Assembly (NCBI GenBank): GCA_937899105.1
Contig: CALBPF010000054.1
Location: 1 to 50,162 of the forward strand
Length of the DNA stretch: 50,162 nt
Origin: an uncultured Flammeovirgaceae bacterium
GTDB lineage: Bacteria; Bacteroidota; Bacteroidia; Cytophagales; Cyclobacteriaceae
Direction of reading: 5' to 3'
Position 1 is the stretch's first letter. The number at the start of each line of letters is the position of its first letter. The notes beneath the pieces are model-generated. The model was not told the DNA's origin. It searched no databases and worked only from the letters and a program-made list of their open reading frames with translations. Positions 33,573 through 43,946 of the stretch are shown here, piece after piece. The position numbers and the translations under genes are program-made.

Positions 33573-36500
33573 ATGGCTGAAAAATTAGATCAAACTCCAT
33601 CAACCGAAACTACTCAGAAGAAAAAATCGAAGCTCTTTGACTTCAATAGGATCAAGGATAAATTGGTTGCTATTGTTGCTATCACGCTCATTATTCTTGC
33701 GGTGATAACCTCTGTTGTAACTTATCAGAATTCCAAGACAGAAGAAATCTTGGATAATATTAGTGATTTGCGAATTCCGGTTCCTATTCTTACTGCAGAT
33801 ATCTTAAGTGGAGCCAATCGTGTATCTGCATCTCAACGCGCTTATATGATGACGGGTGACGAGAAATATAAACAAGAGAGGCTGGATGTTTGGCGACATC
33901 AAATTAATCCCTCTGCGGAAAAGCTGATTCAGCTAAAAAGTATTATGAAGGTAGAGGAACACCGGCAAATTGTAGATAAAACAATTGAGCAACTTGTTTC
34001 TTATGAGCTGCTTCAAGATGAGATAGATATATTCTTTGAAAATAAGCTGAAAGGTTTTGTTTTAGACGCTAATGGCAACGACAGCCTTAGCTTAGCCACA
34101 CTTGCCGAAAGGGTTCAGCTTAGAAATAAACTTGATAAAGACTTAGATTCTTTGGTAGCCGGTGACGCATCAAGAGCACGCAAATCATTAAGAGCCATCA
34201 TTACCCCCTTAAATCAGGCCCAAGAAGAACTACTGGTAGGTGATAATAACACCGTTAATTCAAGAATACAGGCCTCGACTCAAATTTTGATAATAACTTC
34301 TATTCTTGGACTTATTTTAATAATAGCATTCTCGGTTTTACTATTTAAAAGTTTGACAAAATCGATACGCAGTCCTACTGAGTTACTTACTGCAATGTCA
34401 AAAGGAACGATCAATAATGAAAAGAGATATTCAAAAGATGAGTTGAATGATATTTTCATGGCCACGAACTCACTGAGTGAAAATATGATAAAGGCAAGCG
34501 ACTTTGCTTTAAATATTGGAGAAGGTAATTTTGAACATCACTTTCAACCTGCCGGAACCGATGATACGCTGGGTAATTCACTCATCCAAATGCGGGATAA
34601 ATTGCAGGTGGTGTCCGAAGAAGATAAAAAGAGAAACTGGTCGACAGAGGGCTTGGCTAAGTTTGCTGACATTTTGCGCAATGATGCTTCCGATATTGAA
34701 ACGTTGAGCAACACAATAATTTCTGAACTGGTGAAGTATTGCAGCGCTAATCAGGGAAGTATTTTTGTTGTGGATGCCAACGGAGACCAGGAAGTTATGA
34801 ATCTTGCAGGATGTTATGCCTGGGACAGGAAAAAATATATTGATAAACAAATAACCAGAGGAGAAGGCCTTATTGGTCAAGCCTGGCTTGAGAGAGAAAA
34901 CATTTATTTAGAAGAAGTGCCTGATAATTTTATTCGCATAAGGTCAGGTCTTGGTAATGCAAACCCGACCTCAGTGTTAATCACACCAATTAAAACGGAT
35001 AAAGCGATTGAAGGTGTTCTGGAACTGGCATTTTTTCACAAACTTGAAAGTCATCACTTTGATTTTATAGAAAAGCTCTGCACCAATATAGCTGCCACGC
35101 TATCGAGTACTAAAATTAATGAGAGAACGCAAAATCTACTGGAGCAATCTCAGCAACAGGCAGAAGAGCTACGTGCTCAGGAAGAAGAGATGCGCCAAAA
35201 CATGGAAGAATTAACGGCCACGCAAGAAGAAATGGATAGAAAGGACGTTGAGAGGACGGGGCAGATAAATGCTATCAATAGCTCCATGGCTACCATAGAG
35301 TTTGATGTCGAGGGATATATAACAACAGCGAATGCCAGATTTTTGGAAGTAATGGGTTATAATTTGGACGAAATACAAGGCAAGCACCATAAAATATTTG
35401 TCGATCACAAGTACGCCGGCAGTCCAGACTATAAGGAATTCTGGCGGGCCTTAAAGAATGGTATTGCCCAGACAGGAGAAGTCAAAAGATTTAGTAAAAC
35501 AGCGAAAGTAGTTTGGTTGAATGCGAGTTACACCCCTGTACTTGACAGGGCAAACAGAACTCAAAAGATAATTAAGTTTGCTATTGATATAACCGATGAG
35601 AAATTAAGATCTATTGAGTATGAAGGTCAGATGACAGCAATTAATAAGACGCTGGCATCTATTGAATTCAACCTTGATGGCGCCATTATTACGGCGAATA
35701 ACGTATTTCTGGAAGCAATGGGATATCCTCTCGCTGAGATAAAGGGCAAACATCATAAAATCTTCGTTGATGGTGTTTTCGCAAATAGCGATGAGTATAA
35801 ACAATTTTGGTCAGATCTGAGCAAAGGTCTTCCTCAGAGTGGAGAGTTCAAACGTTTAGACAAGAATGGACGGCCTGTTTGGCTGAATGCAAATTATACT
35901 CCCATTATGACCCCGGATGGGAAAGTTTATAAGGTAGTTAAGTTTGCCCAGGTAACAACCAATGAAAAAAATAAATCTCTGAATTTCCAGGGTCAAATAA
36001 ATGCTATTAACAACACCATAGCGGCCATTGAGTTTGATTTAAATGGTATTATCTTAGAAGCCAATGAGTTATTCTTGAAAACGATGCGCTACACGCTTGA
36101 AGAAGTGCAGGGCCATCACCACAGTATTTTTGTAGATAAAAGTTACGCTGAAAGTAAGTCTTACAATGAATTTTGGGAAGCACTGGGGCAAGGTCATTCA
36201 CAAACAGGCGAGTTCAAACGTTTTGATAAACTTGGCAACCCGGTTTGGTTAAGCGCTAGTTACACGCCTATAATGAATTCTGAAGGTAAGGTTTTCAAGA
36301 TAATTAAATTTGCACATAATGTGACGGAAGAAAAACTAAAGTCTTTAGAGTTTGAGGGTCAGATAAGCGCTATTAATAATACAATGGGGTCGATTGAATT
36401 TAACCTTGACGGTACGATAATCCATGCCAATGAAATATTTCTTAAAGCTATGGGATATAAGTTGGCCGAAGTCAAAGGTCATCATCACAAGATTTTTATA

Positions 36501-36707
36501 GATGAAGAATATGCTATGAGCGAAGAATACAAGAGTTTTTGGGAAGATCTCCAAAATGGTAAATCTCAAACCGGAGAATTTAACAGGCTTAGAAAAGACA
36601 AAAGTAGAATTAAGATCACGGCAAATTATACTCCTATACTGGATGATGAGGGTAAACCTTTTAAGATCATCAAGTTTGCCCAGGTACTTTCCGAGGTTCT
36701 TGCGTAG
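33573..36707 (+). CDS. Membrane sensor with HAMP, GAF, coiled coil and four BdlA-type PAS domains
   Basis: A 1,044-residue protein. Two membrane segments (about 30-50 and 237-258) flank a periplasmic helical sensor domain of the chemoreceptor kind. A HAMP-like region (about 259-340), a GAF domain (about 355-505) and a coiled coil (QEEEMRQNMEELTATQEEM, about 530-550) follow. From residue 564 there are four PAS units of exactly 122 residues. Each carries the pattern GKHHKIFVD...YKxFWxxLxxG...QTGEFKR...WLxAxYTPI...KxIKFA. This pattern is known from BdlA-like and other chemoreceptor PAS domains. The protein stops right after the fourth PAS. The MCP signalling domain that normally follows is absent, and no kinase or GGDEF domain is seen. 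Confidence 0.88.
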   Translation: MAEKLDQTPSTETTQKKKSKLFDFNRIKDKLVAIVAITLIILAVITSVVTYQNSKTEEILDNISDLRIPVPILTADILSGANRVSASQRAYMMTGDEKYKQERLDVWRHQINPSAEKLIQLKSIMKVEEHRQIVDKTIEQLVSYELLQDEIDIFFENKLKGFVLDANGNDSLSLATLAERVQLRNKLDKDLDSLVAGDASRARKSLRAIITPLNQAQEELLVGDNNTVNSRIQASTQILIITSILGLILIIAFSVLLFKSLTKSIRSPTELLTAMSKGTINNEKRYSKDELNDIFMATNSLSENMIKASDFALNIGEGNFEHHFQPAGTDDTLGNSLIQMRDKLQVVSEEDKKRNWSTEGLAKFADILRNDASDIETLSNTIISELVKYCSANQGSIFVVDANGDQEVMNLAGCYAWDRKKYIDKQITRGEGLIGQAWLERENIYLEEVPDNFIRIRSGLGNANPTSVLITPIKTDKAIEGVLELAFFHKLESHHFDFIEKLCTNIAATLSSTKINERTQNLLEQSQQQAEELRAQEEEMRQNMEELTATQEEMDRKDVERTGQINAINSSMATIEFDVEGYITTANARFLEVMGYNLDEIQGKHHKIFVDHKYAGSPDYKEFWRALKNGIAQTGEVKRFSKTAKVVWLNASYTPVLDRANRTQKIIKFAIDITDEKLRSIEYEGQMTAINKTLASIEFNLDGAIITANNVFLEAMGYPLAEIKGKHHKIFVDGVFANSDEYKQFWSDLSKGLPQSGEFKRLDKNGRPVWLNANYTPIMTPDGKVYKVVKFAQVTTNEKNKSLNFQGQINAINNTIAAIEFDLNGIILEANELFLKTMRYTLEEVQGHHHSIFVDKSYAESKSYNEFWEALGQGHSQTGEFKRFDKLGNPVWLSASYTPIMNSEGKVFKIIKFAHNVTEEKLKSLEFEGQISAINNTMGSIEFNLDGTIIHANEIFLKAMGYKLAEVKGHHHKIFIDEEYAMSEEYKSFWEDLQNGKSQTGEFNRLRKDKSRIKITANYTPILDDEGKPFKIIKFAQVLSEVLA
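35262..36707 (+). repeat. Four tandem in-frame 366-bp PAS-coding repeats
   Basis: Copies begin at 35262, 35628, 35994 and 36360, exactly 366 bases apart; the last runs to the stop codon. The protein copies are similar but clearly diverged, so the array is old enough to resist slippage but has kept its length exactly. Confidence 0.85.
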
Positions 36708-36832
36708 TGGTAAAACGATAAAATTTTAAATGTACGGCCGAAGTCTGTAAATCCTTAGTATTACAGGTTCTTAGGTTCAATAATTATTTGAAAGGTCAGA
36801 AGTACTCATTTACTTCACCATATAATGGTATC

Positions 36833-36865
36833 TTAGAATAGTCAAAGTCCGTATTAGTACTTTTG
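36833..36865 (+). promoter_or_regulatory. Candidate promoter of anmK
   Basis: TTAG (36833-36836), a 21-base spacer and TACTTTTG (36858-36865) fit the Bacteroidota promoter except for one base in the -33 box. It is 85 bases before the anmK ATG. The rest of the 36708-36950 gap holds no convincing gene. Confidence 0.45.
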
Positions 36866-36950
36866 CCAGGGGTTAAGGATGTTCAAAAGTGAATAAACCT
36901 GAGCTTGAGTACAAATAAACCGGCATACATCTTTTTTGTGCTTACGCCAG

Positions 36951-38027
36951 ATGACTCATAATTACGGTATAATTGGTTTGATGTCCGGTACATCTCTTGA
37001 TGGTTTAGATATCGTATATTGTGACTTCAAGCATGAGCGGCAGGAATGGCAATTTGAATTGAGAGCTGCGAAGACTATTGACTATGATGACGGGATGCGG
37101 CTAAAACTAAAGAAGTCCATTGATCTATCGGCCCTGGATCTGTTAAAACTTAATATTGATTATGGTATTTGGCTAGGAGAAAAAGTCAACGCTTTCATGC
37201 AAGAATTTGGCGTTAAAGCTGATTATGTAGCCAGCCACGGGCATACAGTTCATCATCGGCCAGAGGAAGGTATTACCTACCAGATAGGAGATGGTCAACA
37301 ACTGGCCAACGTTACGGAGTTAACGGTAATCTGCGATTTTAGATCAAAGGACGTTTCATGGGGCGGACAAGGCGCCCCTTTAGTGCCTGTAGGAGATAAA
37401 TATCTTTTTTCGGAGTATGACTTTTGCCTGAATCTAGGGGGTATATCAAATATCTCTTTTGATCAAGATGGTAAGCGCTTAGCCTATGATATAGGGCCAG
37501 CAAACATGATCTTAAATTATCTGGCCACCCAGATCGATCTTAAATATGATGAAGGAGGTAGAATGGCTATATCAGGAGTAATGAATAAATCTCTCTTTGC
37601 AGAGTTGAATGATCTTTCATATTATGAATTACCTTTTCCGAAATCTACCGGTTATGAGTGGTTTACCGAATCCGTTATCCCCCTATTAGAAAGCAGCGAT
37701 ATTTCCACTGTAGATAAGTTATGTACAGCAGTCCATCATGTTTCTTATTCTGTTGCTAAAGATGTAAAGAAATTTGTCAGCTACGGTAGTCAAATGTTGG
37801 TAACGGGTGGAGGGGCAAAGAATGACTTTTTGATTGATTGTTTAAGAAACTATTTAACAGGATCAGTAAGTATACATATACCGAACAATGATATTATTGA
37901 ATATAAGGAAGCCATTGTTTTTGGCTTCCTTGGCGCTTTAAGATTAAGAAATGAGGTGAACTGCCTTAAGTCTGTAACTGGTGCAAAATATGATAGCTCC
38001 GGTGGAGTTATTTACAAACCATCCTGA
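36951..38027 (+). CDS. anmK: Anhydro-N-acetylmuramic acid kinase
   Basis: AnmK opens and phosphorylates 1,6-anhydro-MurNAc during recycling of the cell wall. The ATP-binding start GLMSGTSLDGLD (residues 9-20), VASHGHTVHHRP, GQGAPLVPVGD, LNLGGISN and VTGGGAKN are all in place. The ATG at 36951 gives 358 residues; a TTG five codons upstream is also possible, but adds non-family residues. The gene ends near the convergent nfuA gene. Confidence 0.93.
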   Translation: MTHNYGIIGLMSGTSLDGLDIVYCDFKHERQEWQFELRAAKTIDYDDGMRLKLKKSIDLSALDLLKLNIDYGIWLGEKVNAFMQEFGVKADYVASHGHTVHHRPEEGITYQIGDGQQLANVTELTVICDFRSKDVSWGGQGAPLVPVGDKYLFSEYDFCLNLGGISNISFDQDGKRLAYDIGPANMILNYLATQIDLKYDEGGRMAISGVMNKSLFAELNDLSYYELPFPKSTGYEWFTESVIPLLESSDISTVDKLCTAVHHVSYSVAKDVKKFVSYGSQMLVTGGGAKNDFLIDCLRNYLTGSVSIHIPNNDIIEYKEAIVFGFLGALRLRNEVNCLKSVTGAKYDSSGGVIYKPS

Positions 38028-38075
38028 TACCTCCTCAAGCAAAAAAGGTTTGCCAATGGATGCGCTTGTATATTT

Positions 38076-38648
38076 TTAGATTCCTTCAGCTTCTACGGCC
38101 TGAACTTCAGGAAGCATTCTTTTTAAAAGATTTTCAATACCTGCTTTCAACGTAACCGTTGAAGAAGGACATCCGCTACAAGAACCCTGGAGTAACACCT
38201 TAACAATACCTTCTTGGTAAGAGTGGAAAGCAATTGCCCCGCCATCTTGCTCTACTGCCGGCTTGATGTATTCATCAAGTATTCCTTTGATCTTCTTAAC
38301 TGTTTCAGAATCGCTTTCATTAAATAACTCATCAGGTATTTCCTTGGTCAATATCTCCTTGCCTGACTCTAGATAGGTCTGAATGTGTTCTTTAAGCTTT
38401 CCCCTTACCTCAACCCATTCTACAGCTTCCGTTTTCGTTACCGTAATAAAATTATTCATGTAGAACACTCTGTCTACATAGTCATAATTATGAAGTTCTG
38501 ATGCCAACGGAGCGTTTTCTGCACTTTCCTTATCGGGAAAATCATAGCTCTGCCCTTCAGGTACCAGCATAAAGTTTACCACGAACTTCAGGGAGTTAGG
38601 GTTGGGGTTGGCCTCCAAATATATATTTACAACTTTTTCTGCTTGCAT
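38076..38648 (-). CDS. NifU-family iron-sulfur scaffold/carrier protein
   Basis: A 190-residue protein of the Nfu type that carries and delivers iron-sulfur clusters. The N-terminal part (EANPNPNSLKFVVN, MNNFITVTKTE) is the Nfu N-terminal domain; the C-terminal NifU domain (about 115-185) has QDGGAIAFHS and the cluster-binding GSCSGCPSS. Both cysteines are intact. No isc or suf genes lie nearby. Confidence 0.92.
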   Translation of the reverse strand: MQAEKVVNIYLEANPNPNSLKFVVNFMLVPEGQSYDFPDKESAENAPLASELHNYDYVDRVFYMNNFITVTKTEAVEWVEVRGKLKEHIQTYLESGKEILTKEIPDELFNESDSETVKKIKGILDEYIKPAVEQDGGAIAFHSYQEGIVKVLLQGSCSGCPSSTVTLKAGIENLLKRMLPEVQAVEAEGI

Positions 38649-38699
38649 GTTTTTCTATTCGATTAAAATCAAAACAATTGATATTGATCTTAGTTCCTA

Positions 38700-40061
38700 T
38701 TATCTGAATTTTTCGATGTCCGATTCACTAACTTTTACCTCTAACTTTTCTTCAGCGGTCAACTTGGATACGTCAATACCTTCGCTCAACTCACCTTCGG
38801 AGCTGGCAATTAACGTGGCCACAGTGGCATCACCCGTTACATTCACAACGGTACGACACATGTCTAAAGGCCTGTCCAATGCAATTATCAAAGCTAAGCC
38901 GGCTGGGTCTACTCCAATAGCGCCTAAAACTATAACCAGCATTATTAATCCTGCGCCAGGAACGGCTGCGGCGCCGATGGATGATAGCGTAGCGGTTAAC
39001 ACTATCGTAAGTTGATCCCCAAGGGTTAGATTATGACCAAAGGCCACAGCAATAAAAACGGCAGAGATTGCCTGATGAATACTGGTACCATCCATGTTAA
39101 TGGTAGCCCCCATAGGTAACACAAAACTGGCAACTTCTTCTGAAACACCCAGGTTTTTTTGAACCCGTTCCATGGTAACGGGCAAGGTGGCGGCGCTTGA
39201 ACTGGTAGAAAATGCTAACAGTTGAGCAGGAAACATGCCCTTAAAGAAATCTTTATATTTAATTTTGGTGAAGGAGCTTAAAACCACCGGGTAAAAGCCA
39301 AAGACCATGAAGGCTAATCCAAATAGTACTGAAATTGCATAAACCCCAAGCGCCTTGAAAAGGCCAAAGGCGCTGGAAGGATCATTTCCGGCTATATCTA
39401 CAATTAAACCCGCCAAAAGCGCGAATACTCCTACAGGGGAATACTTCATGATAATGTCTACCATTCTTAAAATGACTGCGTTTACCCCATTAAAAAAACT
39501 TTTAACAGGAGTCATTTCTTTAACAGGAGTCATAATCATAGCTACACCAAATAGTATTGCGAAAAAGATAACCTGCAGCATATTGCTGTTGCTGGTCATA
39601 GATTCGAAGATGTTATTTGGGACTATGTCTACCAATAATTGGAGTGGCCCAGACTCTTCTACGCTAGCTGCTGATTCTTGTTTTGATAATGCATCCGGTG
39701 CAAATTTTACTCTAAGCTCTTCACGTTTCTCCTCTGAAAGATAGGATCCAGGATTTATCAGATTGGCGATACCAAGGGCAAGTGATATCGCCAAAATAGT
39801 GGTAGTCAGATATAAACCCACTGTTTTTCCTCCTATACGCGATAGTTTAGCCATGTCCGTGAGATTGGATATCCCGTCGATCAATGATACCAGTATGAGC
39901 GGAATAGCGATGAGCTTGAGCATATTTACGAAAACGGTTCCGAAGGGCTTTATCCAATCAATAACCCCAGGTCCAAAACCCCAGAATATGGCTATCAATC
40001 CCAAAAGAACACCCAAAACCATTCCTATCCCTATCTGTGCTACCAGTGATAATTTCTTCAT
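38700..40061 (-). CDS. Dicarboxylate/amino acid:cation symporter
   Basis: A 453-residue multi-span inner-membrane transporter of the DAACS family (GltP/DctA type), which takes up glutamate, aspartate or C4-dicarboxylates with protons or sodium. The serine-rich SSSAATLP reentrant loop and NMDGTS motif are present. A soluble insert (about 105-145) follows the third membrane segment. It starts five bases after the aroC stop, so the two genes are probably co-transcribed. Confidence 0.92.
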   Translation of the reverse strand: MKKLSLVAQIGIGMVLGVLLGLIAIFWGFGPGVIDWIKPFGTVFVNMLKLIAIPLILVSLIDGISNLTDMAKLSRIGGKTVGLYLTTTILAISLALGIANLINPGSYLSEEKREELRVKFAPDALSKQESAASVEESGPLQLLVDIVPNNIFESMTSNSNMLQVIFFAILFGVAMIMTPVKEMTPVKSFFNGVNAVILRMVDIIMKYSPVGVFALLAGLIVDIAGNDPSSAFGLFKALGVYAISVLFGLAFMVFGFYPVVLSSFTKIKYKDFFKGMFPAQLLAFSTSSSAATLPVTMERVQKNLGVSEEVASFVLPMGATINMDGTSIHQAISAVFIAVAFGHNLTLGDQLTIVLTATLSSIGAAAVPGAGLIMLVIVLGAIGVDPAGLALIIALDRPLDMCRTVVNVTGDATVATLIASSEGELSEGIDVSKLTAEEKLEVKVSESDIEKFR

Positions 40062-40066
40062 AATAC

Positions 40067-41143
40067 TTATGCTAATTTCGATGTTTTATTCAATAGGTAA
40101 TAGTCTACCAATACAAGCGCAGCCATAGCTTCAACGATGGGTACTGCCCTCGGTACTACACAAGGATCATGACGACCCTTACCGGTTACTGTTACTGTTT
40201 CACCCTTATCATTTACACTTTCCTGATCCCGCATGATAGTCGCTACAGGCTTGAAGGCCACATTAAAATAAATATCTGCACCATTGGAAATACCCCCCTG
40301 AATACCCCCTGAATGATTAGTTTTTGTTTTAACCGTACCTTGTTTTTCGTAGAACTCATCGTTATGAGCGCTGCCTCTCATTTTAGTTCCTTCAAAACCA
40401 CTACCATATTCAAAACCTTTTACCGCATTGATACTTAACATTGCTTTACCGAGTTCGGCATGCAGTTTATCAAATACCGGCTCCCCTAAACCTACAGGAG
40501 TATTTTTGATTACACATGTTATTACTCCGCCAATAGTATCCCTATCTTTTCGAACTGAATCAATAAGTTCGATCATTTTTTCTGCTGTTTGCGGATGGGG
40601 GCACCTAACAATATTATCTTCCACTTTGCTGAGGTCAAGCTCGGTATAGTCCGGTGCAATTACTTCACCAACTCTGCCCACATATGCTGAAATTTCTACG
40701 CCAAGCGATTTTAATATCTGTTTCGCCAGCGCTCCCGCTGCCACACGGGCGGCGGTTTCCCTGGCGCTACTCCGGCCTCCCCCTCGATAGTCTCTTACAC
40801 CATATTTCTCGGCATAAGTAAAGTCTGCATGGGAGGGTCTAAACTTATCAGCGATGTGAGAGTAGTCCTTACTTTTTTGATCCTGGTTATAGATCACCAT
40901 AGAAATTGGCGTTCCTGTTGTGAGGCCTTCAAAGATTCCTGACTGGATCTCAACGACATCTGCTTCCTTTCTTTGCGTAGTTATTTTAGACTGACCTGGC
41001 TTTCGCCTTAAAAGCTCACTTTGTATGAATGACTCATCAATGTCCAATCCGGCTGGGCAACCGTCTATGATTACCCCAATTGCTTTACCATGTGACTCTC
41101 CAAAAGTGGATATTTTGAACAGTTTACCGAATGTATTCCCCAC
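40067..41143 (-). CDS. aroC: Chorismate synthase
   Basis: Converts EPSP to chorismate, the last shared step of aromatic synthesis, with reduced FMN. All three family signatures are visible: [19 protein letters not shown] near the start, [20 protein letters not shown] near 120-140, and the C-terminal [17 protein letters not shown]. The start is GTG at 41143 with no ATG in frame upstream. The length of 358 is normal. It is followed directly by the symporter gene. Confidence 0.95.
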   Translation of the reverse strand: MGNTFGKLFKISTFGESHGKAIGVIIDGCPAGLDIDESFIQSELLRRKPGQSKITTQRKEADVVEIQSGIFEGLTTGTPISMVIYNQDQKSKDYSHIADKFRPSHADFTYAEKYGVRDYRGGGRSSARETAARVAAGALAKQILKSLGVEISAYVGRVGEVIAPDYTELDLSKVEDNIVRCPHPQTAEKMIELIDSVRKDRDTIGGVITCVIKNTPVGLGEPVFDKLHAELGKAMLSINAVKGFEYGSGFEGTKMRGSAHNDEFYEKQGTVKTKTNHSGGIQGGISNGADIYFNVAFKPVATIMRDQESVNDKGETVTVTGKGRHDPCVVPRAVPIVEAMAALVLVDYYLLNKTSKLA

Positions 41144-41195
41144 TAATTCATTTTTAAAAGTGGCTAATATAACCAGAAATCAAGGAGTTGATAAG

Positions 41196-42647
41196 CTACT
41201 TTTTGATAAAAATATAGGCGGAGGTAACTAACATTCCTATGATGAAGAGATTTGCAACGATTTTTGCCCATTCAAATCTTGCAGATCCACTAAGCGTATT
41301 ATCCTCAAAAGCAATTCTATCATAAAATGAACCCAGATCGTTAGATTGAATGGATTCATTCTTTTTACTCTCTCCTGTGACCGTAACAATCAACTTGGAT
41401 GACAGCGTGTCATACCTCTCCGATTTTGGATTGAAAAATATCCAATTAAAGTAGTCGCTTAGCTTATATTCGCCGGGTTCTTTCGGTATACCAAAATAGC
41501 TGAATGATTTTGATCCGGTGACCCGGCCATTTCTGCGATTGATGTTCTCGCTAACATTCGGATCATAAAAATCAAAGTTATCTTTGCCATCTATATTCGG
41601 ATTGGATACACCTGAAATATTCCCTTCTCCGTATACATTAAATTCATAACTGAAACTTTGCCCTGTTTCCAGCTCCTGAGAACTTGCTCTTTCATCAAGC
41701 AAGTAGTCACCCACTGCTACCTGGTCTCTTAGCGGATGCGGAGGCAGTTCATTTACTATTACCTTTTTTTCACGCGAGTAAAATGTTTTAAAATCTTCTT
41801 GACGATTCTGCCCAAAAAATGAAGGGTTTTTTGCCACCTTATACTTGATCATTTCAAGGCCTACAGATGGGAAAGTAATCTCCTCATCATTTAACGGGTA
41901 AAATACTCCTTGGTAAACTTTATATTGTGTGTATCTCTTGCCGCTAATATTAACTGGTTCGCCATTAATATTTTCAATATTGAAGTTTTCTTCCCAACAG
42001 TTTTCAGGGCGTACTTTTTTAAGTACATCAGATAGTTGCTTGCCTAACTCATAGAACTGTAGTGGGGCTCTGTTATCTTCAGCTACATAAAAAGAAAGTG
42101 TTGTTGTGAATCCTTCACCCACATAGACTTCTTTTTTATTTGTGGTTAACGCAAGAAAAGCGTCATCTTTTACGTCTACAAATTCTGTGCCTCCACCACG
42201 ATTGGGATCAAACGGGTCTCTGTCAAAGAAACTTCTAAAAGGATCACGCCTCTGCTGCCGTTGGACCGGCGGGCCAACTTTAACAGTAGTTCCGTCAGAA
42301 CTTGCCTGCTTACCATTTATCTGCATACTGAATCCACGTACCTTAAAAGTTCCTTGCCGGGTAGGAATATAGGTCATTGTAATACTTTGCGAAGACGAGA
42401 TCTGGCCATTGATGATCTGGGTATTTGATGATGATGATGTACCTCGCTTTCTAAAACCCTCTATATCGGGGAAATCATCATATTTTTTTAACCGTTCATT
42501 TTTAACAGTTATCGTAATTGTCCATGCTTGGTTTTCACCAATTTTACTTGGCCCTAGAGAAATTGACGCTTCTTGAGAGTACGCAATGACCGCCAGCAGC
42601 AAAGCGCTTAGCGATAAGAAAACTTTTTTTAATAAACCTTGTGTCAA
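41196..42647 (-). CDS. BatD-family protein
   Basis: A 483-residue secreted and membrane-anchored protein. A signal peptide (about 5-24) is followed by beta-rich domains with a GFRKRGTSSSSNTQIINGQ stretch and the Bat-typical PFDPN-rich linker, and one C-terminal membrane segment (IVANLFIIGMLVTSAYIF) ends the protein. BatD belongs to the Bacteroides aerotolerance set, but no batA, batB, batC or batE lies beside it. It may serve another role in this lineage. The start is TTG at 42647. Confidence 0.85.
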   Translation of the reverse strand: MTQGLLKKVFLSLSALLLAVIAYSQEASISLGPSKIGENQAWTITITVKNERLKKYDDFPDIEGFRKRGTSSSSNTQIINGQISSSQSITMTYIPTRQGTFKVRGFSMQINGKQASSDGTTVKVGPPVQRQQRRDPFRSFFDRDPFDPNRGGGTEFVDVKDDAFLALTTNKKEVYVGEGFTTTLSFYVAEDNRAPLQFYELGKQLSDVLKKVRPENCWEENFNIENINGEPVNISGKRYTQYKVYQGVFYPLNDEEITFPSVGLEMIKYKVAKNPSFFGQNRQEDFKTFYSREKKVIVNELPPHPLRDQVAVGDYLLDERASSQELETGQSFSYEFNVYGEGNISGVSNPNIDGKDNFDFYDPNVSENINRRNGRVTGSKSFSYFGIPKEPGEYKLSDYFNWIFFNPKSERYDTLSSKLIVTVTGESKKNESIQSNDLGSFYDRIAFEDNTLSGSARFEWAKIVANLFIIGMLVTSAYIFIKK

Positions 42648-42676
42648 CAGAATCTTTGTGATGATTTAAAACGTTA

Positions 42677-42707
42677 CAAAACTATCGGAATCCATCTAAC
42701 CTGCGAA
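42677..42707 (-). promoter_or_regulatory. Candidate promoter of batD
   Basis: On the minus strand TTCG (42707-42704), a 19-base spacer and TAGTTTTG (42684-42677) match the Bacteroidota promoter with one mismatch in the -33 box. It lies 29 bases before the TTG start. Confidence 0.45.
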
Positions 42708-42776
42708 AGAAAAATATACTAAAGGTTATACGGTAGGATTAAGTTGATCGTTTAAAAATGTGAAATTTGATTAATA

Positions 42777-42962
42777 ATGCTGGAATACATTAAAACCATT
42801 CTTGTGAAAGTTAGCTTTGATAAAAAAATATTCGAAAAAGAACTTAAGAAGGCAATTAATAACCTATTAGAGGAAGACTTGCGCGATTTAAAGCAATGGT
42901 GCTATTCCCAATTTTATGATGTTCACCCCCAAGTTCTTCAACGTTGTTTTGTAGGTAGTTAA
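42777..42962 (+). CDS. Small conserved Cytophagales-type protein of unknown function
   Basis: A 61-residue soluble protein, MLEYIKTILVKVSFDKKIFEKELKKA at its start and a DLRDLKQWCYSQF stretch in the middle, with two cysteines. It is helical and amphipathic. Similar short proteins of this style occur in related genomes, but no function is known to me. It lies between divergent batD and convergent queG with only three bases to the latter's stop. Confidence 0.6.
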   Translation: MLEYIKTILVKVSFDKKIFEKELKKAINNLLEEDLRDLKQWCYSQFYDVHPQVLQRCFVGS

Positions 42963-42965
42963 ATA

Positions 42966-43901
42966 TTATTTGCCCGAGAAGGTAATATTCCTTTTGAGCC
43001 CTGTAAACTTTGTACGCTTGACCGCCGATTTCTTGAACAGGCCATTAAATACATCTTGGGTCAGTTCATGCCAATCGGCATTACTCATACTACCTAATTC
43101 GGGGTTTGGTTTAAAGGCAGGTTCATTATGTGCCTTGCTGAATCTATTCCATGGACACACATCCTGGCAGATATCACAACCAAAAATCCAGTTATCCATC
43201 TTGCCTTGGAACACTTTTGGAATAGCATCCCTAAGCTCAATAGTAATATATGAAATGCACTTACTACCGTCAACGATATACGGTTCGGGAATAGCATCAG
43301 TAGGGCAGGCATCAATACAGGCCGTGCAAGTACCACAATAGTCTTTGACGGGCCCATCCGGTGTAAGTTCCAAATCAAGTATAAGTTCAGCGAGAAAAAA
43401 AAAGCTACCTTGATTTTTGTTTAACAAGAGGCTGTTTTTCCCAATCCAACCTAATCCGCTTTTAACGGCCCACTGCCTTTCCATAACAGGGGCGCTATCA
43501 ACGAAGGCTCTGCCGCCTACTTCGCCTACGCTTTCGTAAATTCTTTCCAGAAACTCTTTGAGTTTTCTTTTTATTACGAAATGATAATCTTCTCCATATG
43601 CATACTTAGCAAGCTTAAAAGTATCGTCTTTAGCCAAATCCTTTTCCGGAAAGTAATTGTAAGCAAGTGATACTACTGACTTAGCTCCCGGTACAAGCTT
43701 GGTTGGGTCAAGGCGCTTTTCGAAATGATTGGCCATATATTCCATCTTGTCGTGCATATTCTTAGAAAGCCATTTTTCGAGCCTTGGGGCTTCTTCTGAA
43801 AGAAATTCTGCTTTTGAAATGCCGCAAAACATAAAACCCAGCTCATGAGCCAGGCTTTTTATCATCGTTGTATGCTTATCTATGATCCTTTCTGTCGGCA
43901 C
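42966..43901 (-). CDS. queG: Epoxyqueuosine reductase
   Basis: Reduces epoxyqueuosine to queuosine in tRNA with cobalamin and two [4Fe-4S] clusters. The clusters are bound by [12 protein letters not shown] and [34 protein letters not shown], with the catalytic Asp, is present. The GTG start at 43901 gives 311 residues; an ATG at 43865 is also possible. No other queuosine gene is visible in the window. Confidence 0.94.
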   Translation of the reverse strand: MPTERIIDKHTTMIKSLAHELGFMFCGISKAEFLSEEAPRLEKWLSKNMHDKMEYMANHFEKRLDPTKLVPGAKSVVSLAYNYFPEKDLAKDDTFKLAKYAYGEDYHFVIKRKLKEFLERIYESVGEVGGRAFVDSAPVMERQWAVKSGLGWIGKNSLLLNKNQGSFFFLAELILDLELTPDGPVKDYCGTCTACIDACPTDAIPEPYIVDGSKCISYITIELRDAIPKVFQGKMDNWIFGCDICQDVCPWNRFSKAHNEPAFKPNPELGSMSNADWHELTQDVFNGLFKKSAVKRTKFTGLKRNITFSGK

Positions 43902-43946
43902 GCAGTAAAGATAATTCTTATATCTGTCTTCCCGTTCTAGCCGGGA

